From UBA1568 sp964488025 (GTDB lineage Bacteria > Patescibacteriota > Minisyncoccia > Moranbacterales > UBA1568), in NCBI GenBank assembly GCA_964488025.1, contig CAZATJ010000002.1, forward strand, positions 1 to 64,000: a stretch of DNA of 64,000 nucleotides. The letters are read 5' to 3'. Shown in pieces: positions 18,518 through 25,902 of the stretch. The notes below the pieces were generated by a model that ran no database searches, was not told the origin of the DNA, and worked only from the letters and a program-made list of their open reading frames with translations. The translations under genes and the position numbers were made by a program. Position 1 is the first letter of the stretch; each line of letters begins with the position of its first letter.

Positions 18518-18546
18518 TTGCCAGTTTTGGCTCTCTGGACTAAAAT
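18518..18546 (+). promoter_or_regulatory. Promoter TTGCCA-N17-TAAAAT
   Basis: The -35 TTGCCA (18518-18523) and -10 TAAAAT (18541-18546) are exactly 17 bases apart and sit just past the preceding stop. They start a new transcript for the GT2 gene at 18570, with a short leader of about 17 bases. Confidence 0.7.
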
Positions 18547-18569
18547 AAAGATACATAATCAATTTCAGT

Positions 18570-19514
18570 ATGAATGAAAATCAGCCGTATTTGTCGGTCG
18601 TTGTTCCGTTGTATAACGAAGAAGGAAACGTGAGGGAGCTCCATCGGAAAATTCGCGAGGCGGTCGAGAAGATTGGACGGCCGTTTGAAATTATTTTCGT
18701 GGATGATGGATCCAAAGACGGGACACTCGAGGCGGCCAAGGGACTGACTCCGCTCAAGCTCATTGCTTTCCGTAAGAACTTTGGTCAGACCGCCGCTTTT
18801 GATGCCGGTTTCAAGGCGGCAACGGGGGAAATCATTATTACACTTGACGGTGATTTGCAGAACGACCCGGCTGATATCCCGCTTTTGCTTGAGAAAATGG
18901 CCGAAGGGTTTGATGTGGTGTCCGGCTGGCGCCATAAGCGTCAGGACCCGTGGAGTAAAAAGATTCCGTCGCGTATCGCCAACCTGCTCCGCAAGTTTCT
19001 CATTCACGATGATATCCATGACTCCGGATGCAGTCTGAAGGCCTATAAGCGCGAGTGTTTCAAGGACGTGGACTTGTTTGGTGAGATGCATCGCTTCATC
19101 CCGGCTATTTTGCAGCTTGATGGCTACCGGGTAGGTGAGGTGAAAGTGTCGCATCATCCACGCATCCACGGAGTGACCAAATATAATTGGAAGCGTGGCT
19201 TCAAAGGACTGGTGGATATGATTTCCATCTGGTTCTGGCGCAAGTATTCCAATCGACCGCTGCATCTTTTTGGGGCGAGCGGGGTCATCTTGTCCTTTGT
19301 CGGTACGGTTATTTTGGTCTGGATGATGATTGAAAAATTCTACTTCGGCGCCTCTATTTCCGAGCGCCTGTGGCCTCTGGTGGGTATCTTTTTTGTCCTG
19401 GTGGGTGTGCAGCTTTTTATTTCCGGTCTCTTGGCCGATATCATGGTACGCAACTACTACCAGGGTCGGGAGCGTATGAATTACAACATAAAACAAATAA
19501 CAGAAAACAAATAA
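18570..19514 (+). CDS. GT2 glycosyltransferase, DPM1/GtrB-like with two C-terminal membrane helices
   Basis: This 314-residue enzyme has SVVVPLYNEEGNVRELHRKI, FVDDGSKDGT, the metal motif LDGDLQNDP and SGWRHKRQDP, then two membrane helices (about residues 233-255 and 268-292). This is the layout of polyprenyl-phosphate sugar synthases and undecaprenyl-phosphate 4-amino-arabinose transferases. It would load a lipid carrier for the periplasmic-side GT39 enzymes. The last about 7 codons lie inside the first unit of a tandem repeat (19491-19522), so the C-terminal tail IKQITENK may be repeat-derived. Confidence 0.9.
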   Translation: MNENQPYLSVVVPLYNEEGNVRELHRKIREAVEKIGRPFEIIFVDDGSKDGTLEAAKGLTPLKLIAFRKNFGQTAAFDAGFKAATGEIIITLDGDLQNDPADIPLLLEKMAEGFDVVSGWRHKRQDPWSKKIPSRIANLLRKFLIHDDIHDSGCSLKAYKRECFKDVDLFGEMHRFIPAILQLDGYRVGEVKVSHHPRIHGVTKYNWKRGFKGLVDMISIWFWRKYSNRPLHLFGASGVILSFVGTVILVWMMIEKFYFGASISERLWPLVGIFFVLVGVQLFISGLLADIMVRNYYQGRERMNYNIKQITENK

Positions 19515-19564
19515 CAATCAACGAAGAACGGGGAGCAAATAACAGACAGCAAATAGCAATCAAC
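19491..19564 (+). repeat. Two 32-bp tandem-like repeat units before the four-helix-bundle gene
   Basis: Unit 1 (19491-19522) and unit 2 (19533-19564) match at 27 of 32 positions and both end in CAATCAAC. Four of the five differences are A/G transitions. The words CAAATAACA and CAATCAAC recur inside. An inverted version of the same words follows the gene at 19929-19961. Confidence 0.7.
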
Positions 19565-19568
19565 AGAA

Positions 19569-19928
19569 ATGTCACAAGATGTCTTGAAGGAAAAGATGGA
19601 CGAGCTTGCTAAGGGCGTATATACCGTCACCAAGGTTTTTCCTAAGGAGGAAATATATGGGTTAACCTCACAAATACAGCGAGCATCACTGTCGGTTATC
19701 CTAAACTATATTGAAGGCTTTGCACGAACGGGGGATAAAGAATTTAAAAACTTCCTACAGATTTCCTATGGTTCATTAAAGGAAACCCAATATCTTCTTT
19801 TCTTTTGTACTCGTGAAGAATATATTAAAAAGGGAGACTATGAGAAACTTATGAAGTTGTCAGACGAAATTGGGGCTATGCTTTGGAAAAGAATCAAAAC
19901 CGTAAAAGAAAAAATCGCTAATAGTTAG
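19569..19928 (+). CDS. Four-helix-bundle protein (S23 / 23S rRNA intervening-sequence protein family)
   Basis: This 119-residue helical protein matches the PF05635 family by its core IYGLTSQIQRASLSVILNYI, EGFARTGDKEFKNFLQIS, then YGSLKETQYLL. The family includes proteins encoded in 23S rRNA intervening sequences and the Avd accessory proteins of diversity-generating retroelements. No reverse transcriptase or variable repeat is nearby, so this is a solitary member. It splits a GT2 gene from ugd and is bounded by related repeats, which suggests a small mobile cassette. Confidence 0.88.
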   Translation: MSQDVLKEKMDELAKGVYTVTKVFPKEEIYGLTSQIQRASLSVILNYIEGFARTGDKEFKNFLQISYGSLKETQYLLFFCTREEYIKKGDYEKLMKLSDEIGAMLWKRIKTVKEKIANS

Positions 19929-19961
19929 TTGCTGGTTGTTTATTGTTAATTGTTGATTGTC
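19929..19961 (+). repeat. Inverted counterpart of the 19491-19564 repeat words
   Basis: On the opposite strand this stretch contains ACAATCAAC and AACAATAAACAA, close to the words before the four-helix-bundle gene. The gene is therefore flanked by imperfect inverted repeats. Confidence 0.5.
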
Positions 19962-19963
19962 TT

Positions 19964-21274
19964 ATGAAAGTCACTTTTCTGGGGACCGGATACGTTGGTC
20001 TGGTGTCGGGTGCTTGTATGGCGGAAATCGGCCATGAGGTCATTTGTGCCGATATTGATAAGAAGAAGATTGCTCTCCTCAAAAAAGGTGGCATTCCGAT
20101 TTATGAAATCGGTTTGGAAGAAATCGTGGAGCGTAATGTCAAAGAAGGACGCCTGACCTTTACCACAGATTTGAAAAAGGCTATCGAAGAGTCGGAAGTG
20201 GTTTTTATGGCGGTTGGAACCCCGGAAGACAAGGTGACTGGTCAGGCTGACCTGCAGTACGTGTTTGCGGCGGCGGAGACGTTTGGCAAACACCTGAACG
20301 GCTTTAAAGTTTTCGTTGACAAATCAACCGTGCCGGTCGGAACCGCTGAGAAGGTGGAGGAGATTATTAAGAAGGCATCAAAGGGGAAGCATCCGTTCGA
20401 AGTAGTGTCGAATCCGGAATTTTTGCGCGAAGGAGCGGCGGTGAAAGATTTTTTGAATCCGGATCGCGTGGTGGTGGGAGCGAAATCGGCCAAGGCTAAG
20501 AAGCTCATGGAGCAGGTTTATCGCCCGCTTGCTCGTGCCGGACGACCGATCATGTTTACCGACGTGCGTAGTGCCGAAATCATCAAGTACGCGGCCAACG
20601 CGTTTCTTGCCATGAAGATTACCTTTATGAACGAGGTGGCAAATTTCTGCGATGTCGCTGGAGGCAACGTCAAGGAAGTGGCCAAGGGCCTTGGTTACGA
20701 CAACCGTATCGGAGGACGGTTCCTGTATGCCGGTATCGGGTACGGCGGATCGTGTTTCCCTAAGGACGTGAAGGCTTTCATTGAAACGGGGAATGAGTAC
20801 AATTCTCATTTTCACATCATTGAGACCGTGAGTGAAGTGAACGAAGCTCAGCGAATCAAGCCATTCGTGAAATTGAAAGAAACGTTCGGCGGGAAATTAA
20901 AGAATAAAACCGTTGCCGTGTGGGGACTGGCTTTCAAGCCGCGTACCGACGACGTGCGGGAGGCACCGGGAATCGAGAACAGCAAGCTTTTTCTCGAAGA
21001 GGGTTGCAAGGTACGTGTCTTTGATCCGGTGGCGATGGAAAATGCCAAGAAAGTGCTTGCACATAAGAACCTGACCTATGCCAAGAAGGCACTGGATACC
21101 CTGAAGGGCGCTGATGCTCTGGTGATTTGCACGGAGTGGGATGAATTTCGAGTGGCGGATTATAAAGATATGAAGAAACTCATGAAGGGTGATTGTATCT
21201 ATGATGGGCGTAACGTGCTTGAGCGTTCCGAGGCCGAAGCGAACGGATTTACTTATTATGGCATCGGAGTTTAA
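19964..21274 (+). CDS. ugd: UDP-glucose 6-dehydrogenase
   Basis: This 436-residue enzyme oxidises UDP-glucose to UDP-glucuronate with two NAD. The Rossmann motif FLGTGYVGLVSGACMAE, STVPVGTAEKVEEI, NPEFLREGAAVKDF and the catalytic cysteine motif GYGGSCFPKD are all present, then the C-terminal UDP-binding domain (WGLAFKPRTDDVREAP). The start is ATG 19964; the frame opens earlier only through a TTG. The upstream bases are repeat sequence without an SD site. It supplies uronic acid donors for the glycan; a second, different sugar dehydrogenase is at 46009-47295. Confidence 0.96.
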   Translation: MKVTFLGTGYVGLVSGACMAEIGHEVICADIDKKKIALLKKGGIPIYEIGLEEIVERNVKEGRLTFTTDLKKAIEESEVVFMAVGTPEDKVTGQADLQYVFAAAETFGKHLNGFKVFVDKSTVPVGTAEKVEEIIKKASKGKHPFEVVSNPEFLREGAAVKDFLNPDRVVVGAKSAKAKKLMEQVYRPLARAGRPIMFTDVRSAEIIKYAANAFLAMKITFMNEVANFCDVAGGNVKEVAKGLGYDNRIGGRFLYAGIGYGGSCFPKDVKAFIETGNEYNSHFHIIETVSEVNEAQRIKPFVKLKETFGGKLKNKTVAVWGLAFKPRTDDVREAPGIENSKLFLEEGCKVRVFDPVAMENAKKVLAHKNLTYAKKALDTLKGADALVICTEWDEFRVADYKDMKKLMKGDCIYDGRNVLERSEAEANGFTYYGIGV

Positions 21275-21333
21275 GACAATAATCAATCACCAGTCAGCAA
21301 TCAGTGGTGAGTAAATAGCAAGAGAACAAAAGA
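21275..21333 (+). repeat. Word-repeat spacer between ugd and the NYN gene
   Basis: This short stretch is built of the words CAATCA, CAGTCAGCAATCAG and AAATAGCAA, similar to those around the four-helix-bundle gene. CACCA and TGGTG (21289-21310) can pair around the centre. Confidence 0.4.
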
Positions 21334-21822
21334 ATGAAAACGGTGGTATATATTGATGGTGCAAATCTTCATCGGGGCACAGTAAATCTTGGCTGGAATT
21401 TAGACTATGCCCGTTTTCGAGTTTGGTTAGAAGATAAGTATAAGGCGGAAGCGGTGTATCTTTTCATTGGGTTGATATCAAAAAACAAAGGTTTATATAC
21501 TGCCTTGCAAGAGGCAGGATATATTTTGGTATACAAGGAAGTAACCTATGACGGAAGCGGAAAAGTGAAAGGGAATTGCGATGCTGAGTTGGTATTGAAA
21601 ATGACTTCTGATTGCTATGAAAATCGTTATGATCAGGCGATTTTGGTATCGAGTGATGGGGACTATGCCGGACTGGTGAGTTTTTTGAAAGAGAAGAGGA
21701 AATTTCGAGCACTTATTTCGCCGAGCAATAATTGCTCTTTTCTTTTGAGAAAATTGAATGTCCCCATTATCTATCTTGATACTAAAAGAGAAAAGTTAAT
21801 GAAAAGAAAAAGCCCCCAATAG
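21334..21822 (+). CDS. NYN domain protein (LabA/DUF88 PIN-like nuclease)
   Basis: This 162-residue PIN-like protein carries the acidic active-site positions of the NYN family: VVYIDGANLHRG (Asp near residue 8), KGNCDAELVLKMTSDCYE (Asp near 84) and AILVSSDGDYAGLVSFL (two Asp near 105-107). NYN domains are metal-dependent ribonucleases, often in stand-alone or defence-like settings. The gene stands downstream of ugd behind word-repeat DNA and has no link to glycan synthesis. This suggests an inserted cassette like 19569-19928. Confidence 0.88.
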   Translation: MKTVVYIDGANLHRGTVNLGWNLDYARFRVWLEDKYKAEAVYLFIGLISKNKGLYTALQEAGYILVYKEVTYDGSGKVKGNCDAELVLKMTSDCYENRYDQAILVSSDGDYAGLVSFLKEKRKFRALISPSNNCSFLLRKLNVPIIYLDTKREKLMKRKSPQ

Positions 21823-21897
21823 GTACGGATCCTACCAGGGTCTTTTTCATAGTGATGTCACCATTATACACCCGTTTTTATAGAAAGTCAATACAGT

Positions 21898-23064
21898 ATG
21901 AAAATATTGTTTCTCAATTACGAGTACCCGCCAATCGGGGGTGGGGCGAGCGTCGCGACCGAAGCGATCTTGCGCGAGTGGGCCAAAACACCGGAAGTAG
22001 AGGTGCATCTCGTGACCGCGGGTGTCGGCAGTGTTTTGGAGCACGTGCACGTCGGGGGCAATGTTTTCGTACATCGGCTGCCGATTGGGAAAAATCCGGA
22101 AAAGCTTCATTCGCAGTCATTGCGTGATATTTTTGTCTATACTTTCAAGGCCTGGCTGTTTCTTGGGAGTTTTGTGCGTGAAGAGAATAAAAAGCAGAGA
22201 TTCGATATCACCCTGGCATTCTTCACCGTACCTTGTGGGTTTCTCGCCTATCTTTTGAAGCTGTTTCGCGGTATTCCCTATGCGGTGTCGCTCCGCGGCG
22301 CCGATGTGCCGGGCTTCAGTGAGAAGTATGATACATTCTATCTTTTCGCCAAACCGCTGGTGCGCTTTCTCTGGAGACAGGCGGAAAAAGTGATACCAAA
22401 CAGTGTTGGTATCACGGAACTGGCCAAAAAAACAAATGCGGCTCAAGCGATGGAGATTATCGAAAACGGTGTCGATACGGAAACCTTTTGTCCAAAAAAA
22501 GAGAGTCAATCTGGAGAGCGAGTCCTGTTCCTTTCGACGTCACGCCTCACGCCGCGCAAGGGGATTCACCATCTGATCGAAGCGTTCGCCATAGCGGTGA
22601 AGCATGCGACAGTGTCGATGAAATTGCAACTGATCGGAGAGGGGGAACAGAAGGAATCTCTTGAGGCACGGGTTAAAGAGCTCGGTATCGAAACTCAGGT
22701 GGAATTTCTTGGACGAGTCGAACACCAATTATTGCCGCAGTTCTATCATCAAGCACATGTCTTCGTCTTGCCTTCCAAGAACGAGGGGATGAGCAATGCG
22801 GCACTTGAAGGACTGGCTTCCGGGTTGCCACTGGTTGTTTCTGGGACTGGTGGGATGCAGGAGTTGGTCACTGATGGGGTGAATGGATATTTCATTGACC
22901 CGGAAAACGTGGAATCCTTTGCTTCTACACTTGCCGCCCTCGCCAGCGATCGGGAACGACTGGCCGCCTTTGGTGCCGAGAGTCGTCGTCGGGCAGAGCT
23001 GCGCGGTTGGGATAAGGTCGCTCAGAATTTCCGCCGAACACTCGAACAGAGTATCAAAAAATAG
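21898..23064 (+). CDS. GT4 family glycosyltransferase
   Basis: This 388-residue GT-B enzyme has the N-terminal glycine-rich acceptor loop NYEYPPIGGGASVATEA, SLRGADVPGF, the linker NGVDTETFCP, the start of the donor domain RVLFLSTSRLTPRKGIHHLI, IGEGEQKESLE, and the donor-site EX7E region PSKNEGMSNAALEGLASGLP. It is the last gene of the first (+) block and converges on orphan genes transcribed the other way. Confidence 0.92.
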   Translation: MKILFLNYEYPPIGGGASVATEAILREWAKTPEVEVHLVTAGVGSVLEHVHVGGNVFVHRLPIGKNPEKLHSQSLRDIFVYTFKAWLFLGSFVREENKKQRFDITLAFFTVPCGFLAYLLKLFRGIPYAVSLRGADVPGFSEKYDTFYLFAKPLVRFLWRQAEKVIPNSVGITELAKKTNAAQAMEIIENGVDTETFCPKKESQSGERVLFLSTSRLTPRKGIHHLIEAFAIAVKHATVSMKLQLIGEGEQKESLEARVKELGIETQVEFLGRVEHQLLPQFYHQAHVFVLPSKNEGMSNAALEGLASGLPLVVSGTGGMQELVTDGVNGYFIDPENVESFASTLAALASDRERLAAFGAESRRRAELRGWDKVAQNFRRTLEQSIKK

Positions 23065-23121
23065 TTGTCCACATTTGTAAGTGGTCGTGGTGAAATGTGT
23101 ACAGAGTGAAAATTTTAGAAA

Positions 23122-23160
23122 AGTAAAAAGCCGGGGAACGTAGTTATCGTTCACCGGCTC
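23122..23160 (-). terminator. Strong, possibly bidirectional terminator between converging genes
   Basis: AGCCGG, mismatch, GAACG (23129-23140) pairs with CGTTC, mismatch, CCGGCT (23148-23159) around a 7-base loop. The T-run is best for the minus strand (TTTTTAC); a weaker CTTGTTTT follows on plus. Just before it on the minus strand, CCTGAC and GTCAGG (23169-23186) form a second hairpin. Confidence 0.85.
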
Positions 23161-23192
23161 TTGTTTTACCTGACGCGCTGGTCAGGCGGAGT

Positions 23193-24110
23193 TCAGAAGA
23201 ACTCGGGATGCTGGTAATCCGCCATCACGCCGCCCTTGAGGAATGACAGTTCCGGATCGGTGTGCTCCGCTTGCGCAAAGTAGCTCTGGCGGATGAACTT
23301 GGTGCCCATCTTGTTCACATGCCGCACGTAGCCCTCGGGGTCCAGCTTTGGATCGGGAGCCTGCCAGATTTTCGTGCCAACGCCACGGGGGAGGATGGGC
23401 GCGATACACGGGCCAAAGGTCCGGATGAGCCGGATGAGTGGCGTGATCTCCTCGACACCCGCGTTGTCGTAGACGTAGAAGAGTTTGCCCTTGTCCCAGG
23501 CTTCCGCACGGGACTTGATGGGCGCCTCCTTCTTCGGCTTGGCACTGCGGAGGTCGAAACCGCCGACCTGCATGAGCGACATGAGGTGCCACATGGCGAA
23601 GGTGTTCGCGATGCGGCCTTCCATGATGCTCTTGGTCAGTTCCGTGATGGCGAGGCCAGTCGCGAGCGCACCGGCTTCGGCGGCTTGGACGAGGTCTTCG
23701 GCAGCTTCGGGTGTGAAGTACGCTTCGGCTTCCTTCGACAGGATGACACCGTAGTCGCACCCGGCCCGGAGCAGCTTAGCCGTGCCGTAGTTGAGCAGCC
23801 CGACGAAGATGTCGCCGTGGCGTACTTCGGACACGTATACGTTCTTCCAGCCGGCTGTGGCGATGGCTTCGCGCAGCTGGGCAGCGGTTTCGCCGCAGTC
23901 CTTCTCGACGTAGTCCGGGTCCATGGGGACGAGGATCTCGACGCGTGAGATGAAAGCGCGGTCACCGACGGTCACCGACAGCATCCGTTCGACGCTCGCG
24001 AGGGCAAGCGTAACGGCGTTGTCGACGAGTTGCGGTTCGCGGGCGAAGCAGCGAACGATGGCGCCGATCTTTTTGGAATGCAGCAGTGACGACATGATGA
24101 ATCTCCGCAT
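23193..24110 (-). CDS. Orphan protein with faint GT-A glycosyltransferase-like features
   Basis: 305 residues, not recognised as a named family. The N-terminus (KIGAIVRCFAREPQLVDNAV) and the segment NTFAMWHLMSLMQVGGFDLR resemble the first strand and the VGGFD motif of GT2-type enzymes. Where a DxD would be expected, the sequence reads YGVILSKEAEAYFTP. A degenerate or non-enzymatic GT-A fold is therefore possible but weak. The codons are clearly GC-richer than in the flanking glycan genes. It has a consensus promoter, a structured leader, SD sites (GGAG) and its own terminator. The start is ATG 24110 or ATG 24095: a 15-bp duplication gives both an identical GGAG 7 bases upstream. Confidence 0.6.
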   Translation of the reverse strand: MRRFIMSSLLHSKKIGAIVRCFAREPQLVDNAVTLALASVERMLSVTVGDRAFISRVEILVPMDPDYVEKDCGETAAQLREAIATAGWKNVYVSEVRHGDIFVGLLNYGTAKLLRAGCDYGVILSKEAEAYFTPEAAEDLVQAAEAGALATGLAITELTKSIMEGRIANTFAMWHLMSLMQVGGFDLRSAKPKKEAPIKSRAEAWDKGKLFYVYDNAGVEEITPLIRLIRTFGPCIAPILPRGVGTKIWQAPDPKLDPEGYVRHVNKMGTKFIRQSYFAQAEHTDPELSFLKGGVMADYQHPEFF

Positions 24111-24216
24111 GATGAATCTCCAGTTGGTAAGCTCTCGGGGTTCTGTTCCCTTTGAGCATCCCGGTTTTCAAACCCAACCTTGCGGTTGAGGGACATGTCA
24201 GGCGTTTTATCCTGAC
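24111..24216 (-). promoter_or_regulatory. Structured 5' leader of the 23193-24110 gene
   Basis: The predicted transcript begins near 24215, exactly at a hairpin GTCAGG-8 bases-CCTGAC (24197-24216). A second hairpin, CAACC-GCAA-GGTTG, with a GNRA-type tetraloop, follows near 24176-24190. The leader ends in a 15-bp tandem duplication (24093-24107 and 24108-24122, 14 of 15 identical) that contains the SD site and start codon. Confidence 0.6.
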
Positions 24217-24221
24217 CGACC

Positions 24222-24250
24222 ATTATAGCAGAAAAATAATGTATTGTCAA
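24222..24250 (-). promoter_or_regulatory. Consensus promoter TTGACA-N17-TATAAT (minus strand)
   Basis: Perfect -35 (24245-24250) and -10 (24222-24227) hexamers are 17 bases apart, with TGC directly before the -10. It is the best promoter in the window and drives the orphan gene at 23193-24110. Confidence 0.9.
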
Positions 24251-24280
24251 TATAAATAAAGAAAAGTGGCTTATATAAAA

Positions 24281-24323
24281 GAAAGAAGCCGACCGTGCGC
24301 TATGCGCTTGGTCGGCTCTTGTT
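24281..24323 (-). terminator. Terminator of the 24345-24800 gene
   Basis: AGCCGACC (24287-24294) pairs with GGTCGGCT (24310-24317), with a nested GCGC-TAT-GCGC hairpin inside. A pyrimidine-rich CTTCTTTCTTTT follows on the minus strand. Confidence 0.8.
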
Positions 24324-24344
24324 TGGCTCCTTGGGAGCCGGGGT

Positions 24345-24800
24345 CTAGACGGGAACGATGACGTTCACACCTTGGCGGAAGGGACGGATGTTGTTGTCTC
24401 GACACAAGATGACGTGGGTCATCCCCGGGTGTTTGCCCTGGGCAATCTCGTCAAAGAGTGTCCACTTGTCCCCGCCACCCGGTTCGTAGTCATCCCGTTG
24501 CACACTTTCGTGCTTGGCGAAGAGACGGATTCCATCTTCGAGAGTGAACAGTTCGCCACCGCAGAAGTGCGTGGGCGATTCGTTGACGGGGTCACTCTTG
24601 AGGCCGACCATCTTCTGGGTCTCATGGTCCATCACCTGGGCCACGTACTGGGTGTAGAACCGGAAGGACCAGGCCTTCTCGGGGATCTTCAGATCCTCGG
24701 TCGAGCGGTCAGTCGTCAGTCGGTCCCGGTTGTGGCTTTCGAGATTGCCGTAGAAACGGACATACGTCAACTTTTCGTAGTCGGTCATGTTTGCAAGCAT
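24345..24800 (-). CDS. Orphan soluble protein, unknown function
   Basis: 151 residues from ATG 24800; the frame extends to 24863, but AAGGAG (24807-24812 on the complement) sits 6 bases before 24800 and decides the start. No family is recognised. The protein is hydrophilic, with aromatic and acidic patches (WSFRFYTQYVAQVMDHETQK; ESPTHFCGGELFTLEDG) and no signal peptide or membrane segment. It has its own promoter, a hairpin at the predicted 5' end and its own terminator, like the neighbouring orphan at 23193-24110. Codon use is GC-rich for this window. Confidence 0.65.
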   Translation of the reverse strand: MLANMTDYEKLTYVRFYGNLESHNRDRLTTDRSTEDLKIPEKAWSFRFYTQYVAQVMDHETQKMVGLKSDPVNESPTHFCGGELFTLEDGIRLFAKHESVQRDDYEPGGGDKWTLFDEIAQGKHPGMTHVILCRDNNIRPFRQGVNVIVPV

Positions 24801-24840
24801 GGTGCGCTCCTTGTGCGGTTTGGTTGGGGGGAAAGAACTG

Positions 24841-24890
24841 GTTGCGGATTGGCAACTGTTCATTGTAGCATAGAATTATGGAAAAGTCAA
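24841..24890 (-). promoter_or_regulatory. Promoter TTGACT-N17-TACAAT and 5'-terminal hairpin (minus strand)
   Basis: The -35 (24885-24890) and -10 (24862-24867) are 17 bases apart, with TGC before the -10. The predicted start point near 24855 coincides with a hairpin GTTGC-6 bases-GCAAC (24841-24856). The leader to ATG 24800 is about 55 bases. Confidence 0.8.
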
Positions 24891-24966
24891 TAGTCATTCG
24901 TTGGCTTGAAATAGGAAAAAGGAGGGATTTGTGGTACAGTAGAGCTGAAATCGAACTTGTTTTACT

Positions 24967-25896
24967 ATGCGGAAAAATCTGTGGACGTTAGGGAAAGTGG
25001 TCGTGACCTTAGCGCTAGTTTTTTGGCTGATCGAACGGGTGGATTGGGCGGGGGTGCGAACGGAATTGGCGGGGGTATCTTGGCTTTTTTTGGTGCTGTA
25101 TGTGGTTTTCCAATTGACCGGGAACCTCATTTCGGCCAAAAAATGGCAGATTATCGCCTCATACAAGGAATTGCATTTTACCCTAAAGGAAGGGTTTTTC
25201 ACCTATATGACGGGGGCGTTTATCAATAACTTCCTGCCTTCGACTATTGGGGGCGATACCTACCGGGGCTTGTGGCTCGCCAAACGCTCGGGAGCACGCG
25301 CTGCAGCCCTTTCCACCGTGGTCTTTGATCGATTCATCGGTTTGTGGACAACGGCCCTTCTAGCCCTTATTTTGAGCTTTACGCTGTGGGACTCTCTCAG
25401 GGAAAGTTTGCCGCTTTTGGTGACGCTACTGGTTCTGTTTGGGTTCCTTTTGGTTGATCTGGTGATTACCTTTCTGTACTGCCAGACATGGTTTCGGGAG
25501 TTCGTTTCACGAATCACTTTTCAGAAAGTGCGCCGATTGCTTCAAGAGATTATTTTTTACACGAAAAAAGACATGTGGCTTCGTACCAGTCTCTGGTCGA
25601 GCCTCTTTATTTTTGTCGGTATCGGTCTGTCTAACTACATGTTGTTTCAGGCGCTGGGGAGCGGTGTCGCTTTCCTACCGTTTCTCTCAGCGATACTTTT
25701 GGTCGCGGTGGTTTCGAGTCTCCCGATATCGATCAACAACATCGGCGTCAAGGAATGGGCCTACGTGGCCTTTTTCGGATTGATCGGGGTAAGCGTCGAG
25801 ACCGCGGTGACCGCGGCGCTTCTTTCCCGTTTCATTCAGATGATTCTTTCCTTTATTGCCGTGCCGCAGTATTTGAGAAAAGAAAGCGGAGAATAG
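24967..25896 (+). CDS. Lysylphosphatidylglycerol-synthase TM-region / flippase-like membrane protein (UPF0104)
   Basis: This 309-residue protein has about eight hydrophobic segments and the signature GAFINNFLPSTIGGDTYRGL, diagnostic of the LPG_synthase_TM family (PF03706, also annotated flippase-like). Members are thought to move lipids or lipid-linked sugars across the membrane. The soluble LPG synthase catalytic domain is absent, as in most stand-alone members. It converges on the GT39-type pair at 25903-30032, with the two stops 6 bases apart. A weak -10 (TACAGT, 24935-24940) precedes it. Confidence 0.88.
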   Translation: MRKNLWTLGKVVVTLALVFWLIERVDWAGVRTELAGVSWLFLVLYVVFQLTGNLISAKKWQIIASYKELHFTLKEGFFTYMTGAFINNFLPSTIGGDTYRGLWLAKRSGARAAALSTVVFDRFIGLWTTALLALILSFTLWDSLRESLPLLVTLLVLFGFLLVDLVITFLYCQTWFREFVSRITFQKVRRLLQEIIFYTKKDMWLRTSLWSSLFIFVGIGLSNYMLFQALGSGVAFLPFLSAILLVAVVSSLPISINNIGVKEWAYVAFFGLIGVSVETAVTAALLSRFIQMILSFIAVPQYLRKESGE

Positions 25897-25902
25897 ATAT
25901 TT

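Noticed and set aside
19491..19564. CRISPR-like repeats
   Set aside because: There are only two imperfect units, one within coding sequence, with a 10-base gap that is too short for a spacer and no cas genes.
19569..19928. Avd protein of a diversity-generating retroelement
   Set aside because: No reverse transcriptase, template repeat or variable repeat is visible in the window.
23182..23965. Long open frames on both strands overlapping the 23193-24110 gene
   Set aside because: High GC keeps several frames open. Only the 305-residue frame has SD sites, a promoter and protein-like composition; the others are arginine/serine/proline-rich shadows.
24372..24893. 173-codon plus-strand frame antisense to 24345-24800
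   Set aside because: The minus-strand gene has the promoter, AAGGAG and terminator. The plus frame runs through the minus-strand promoter and has no signals.
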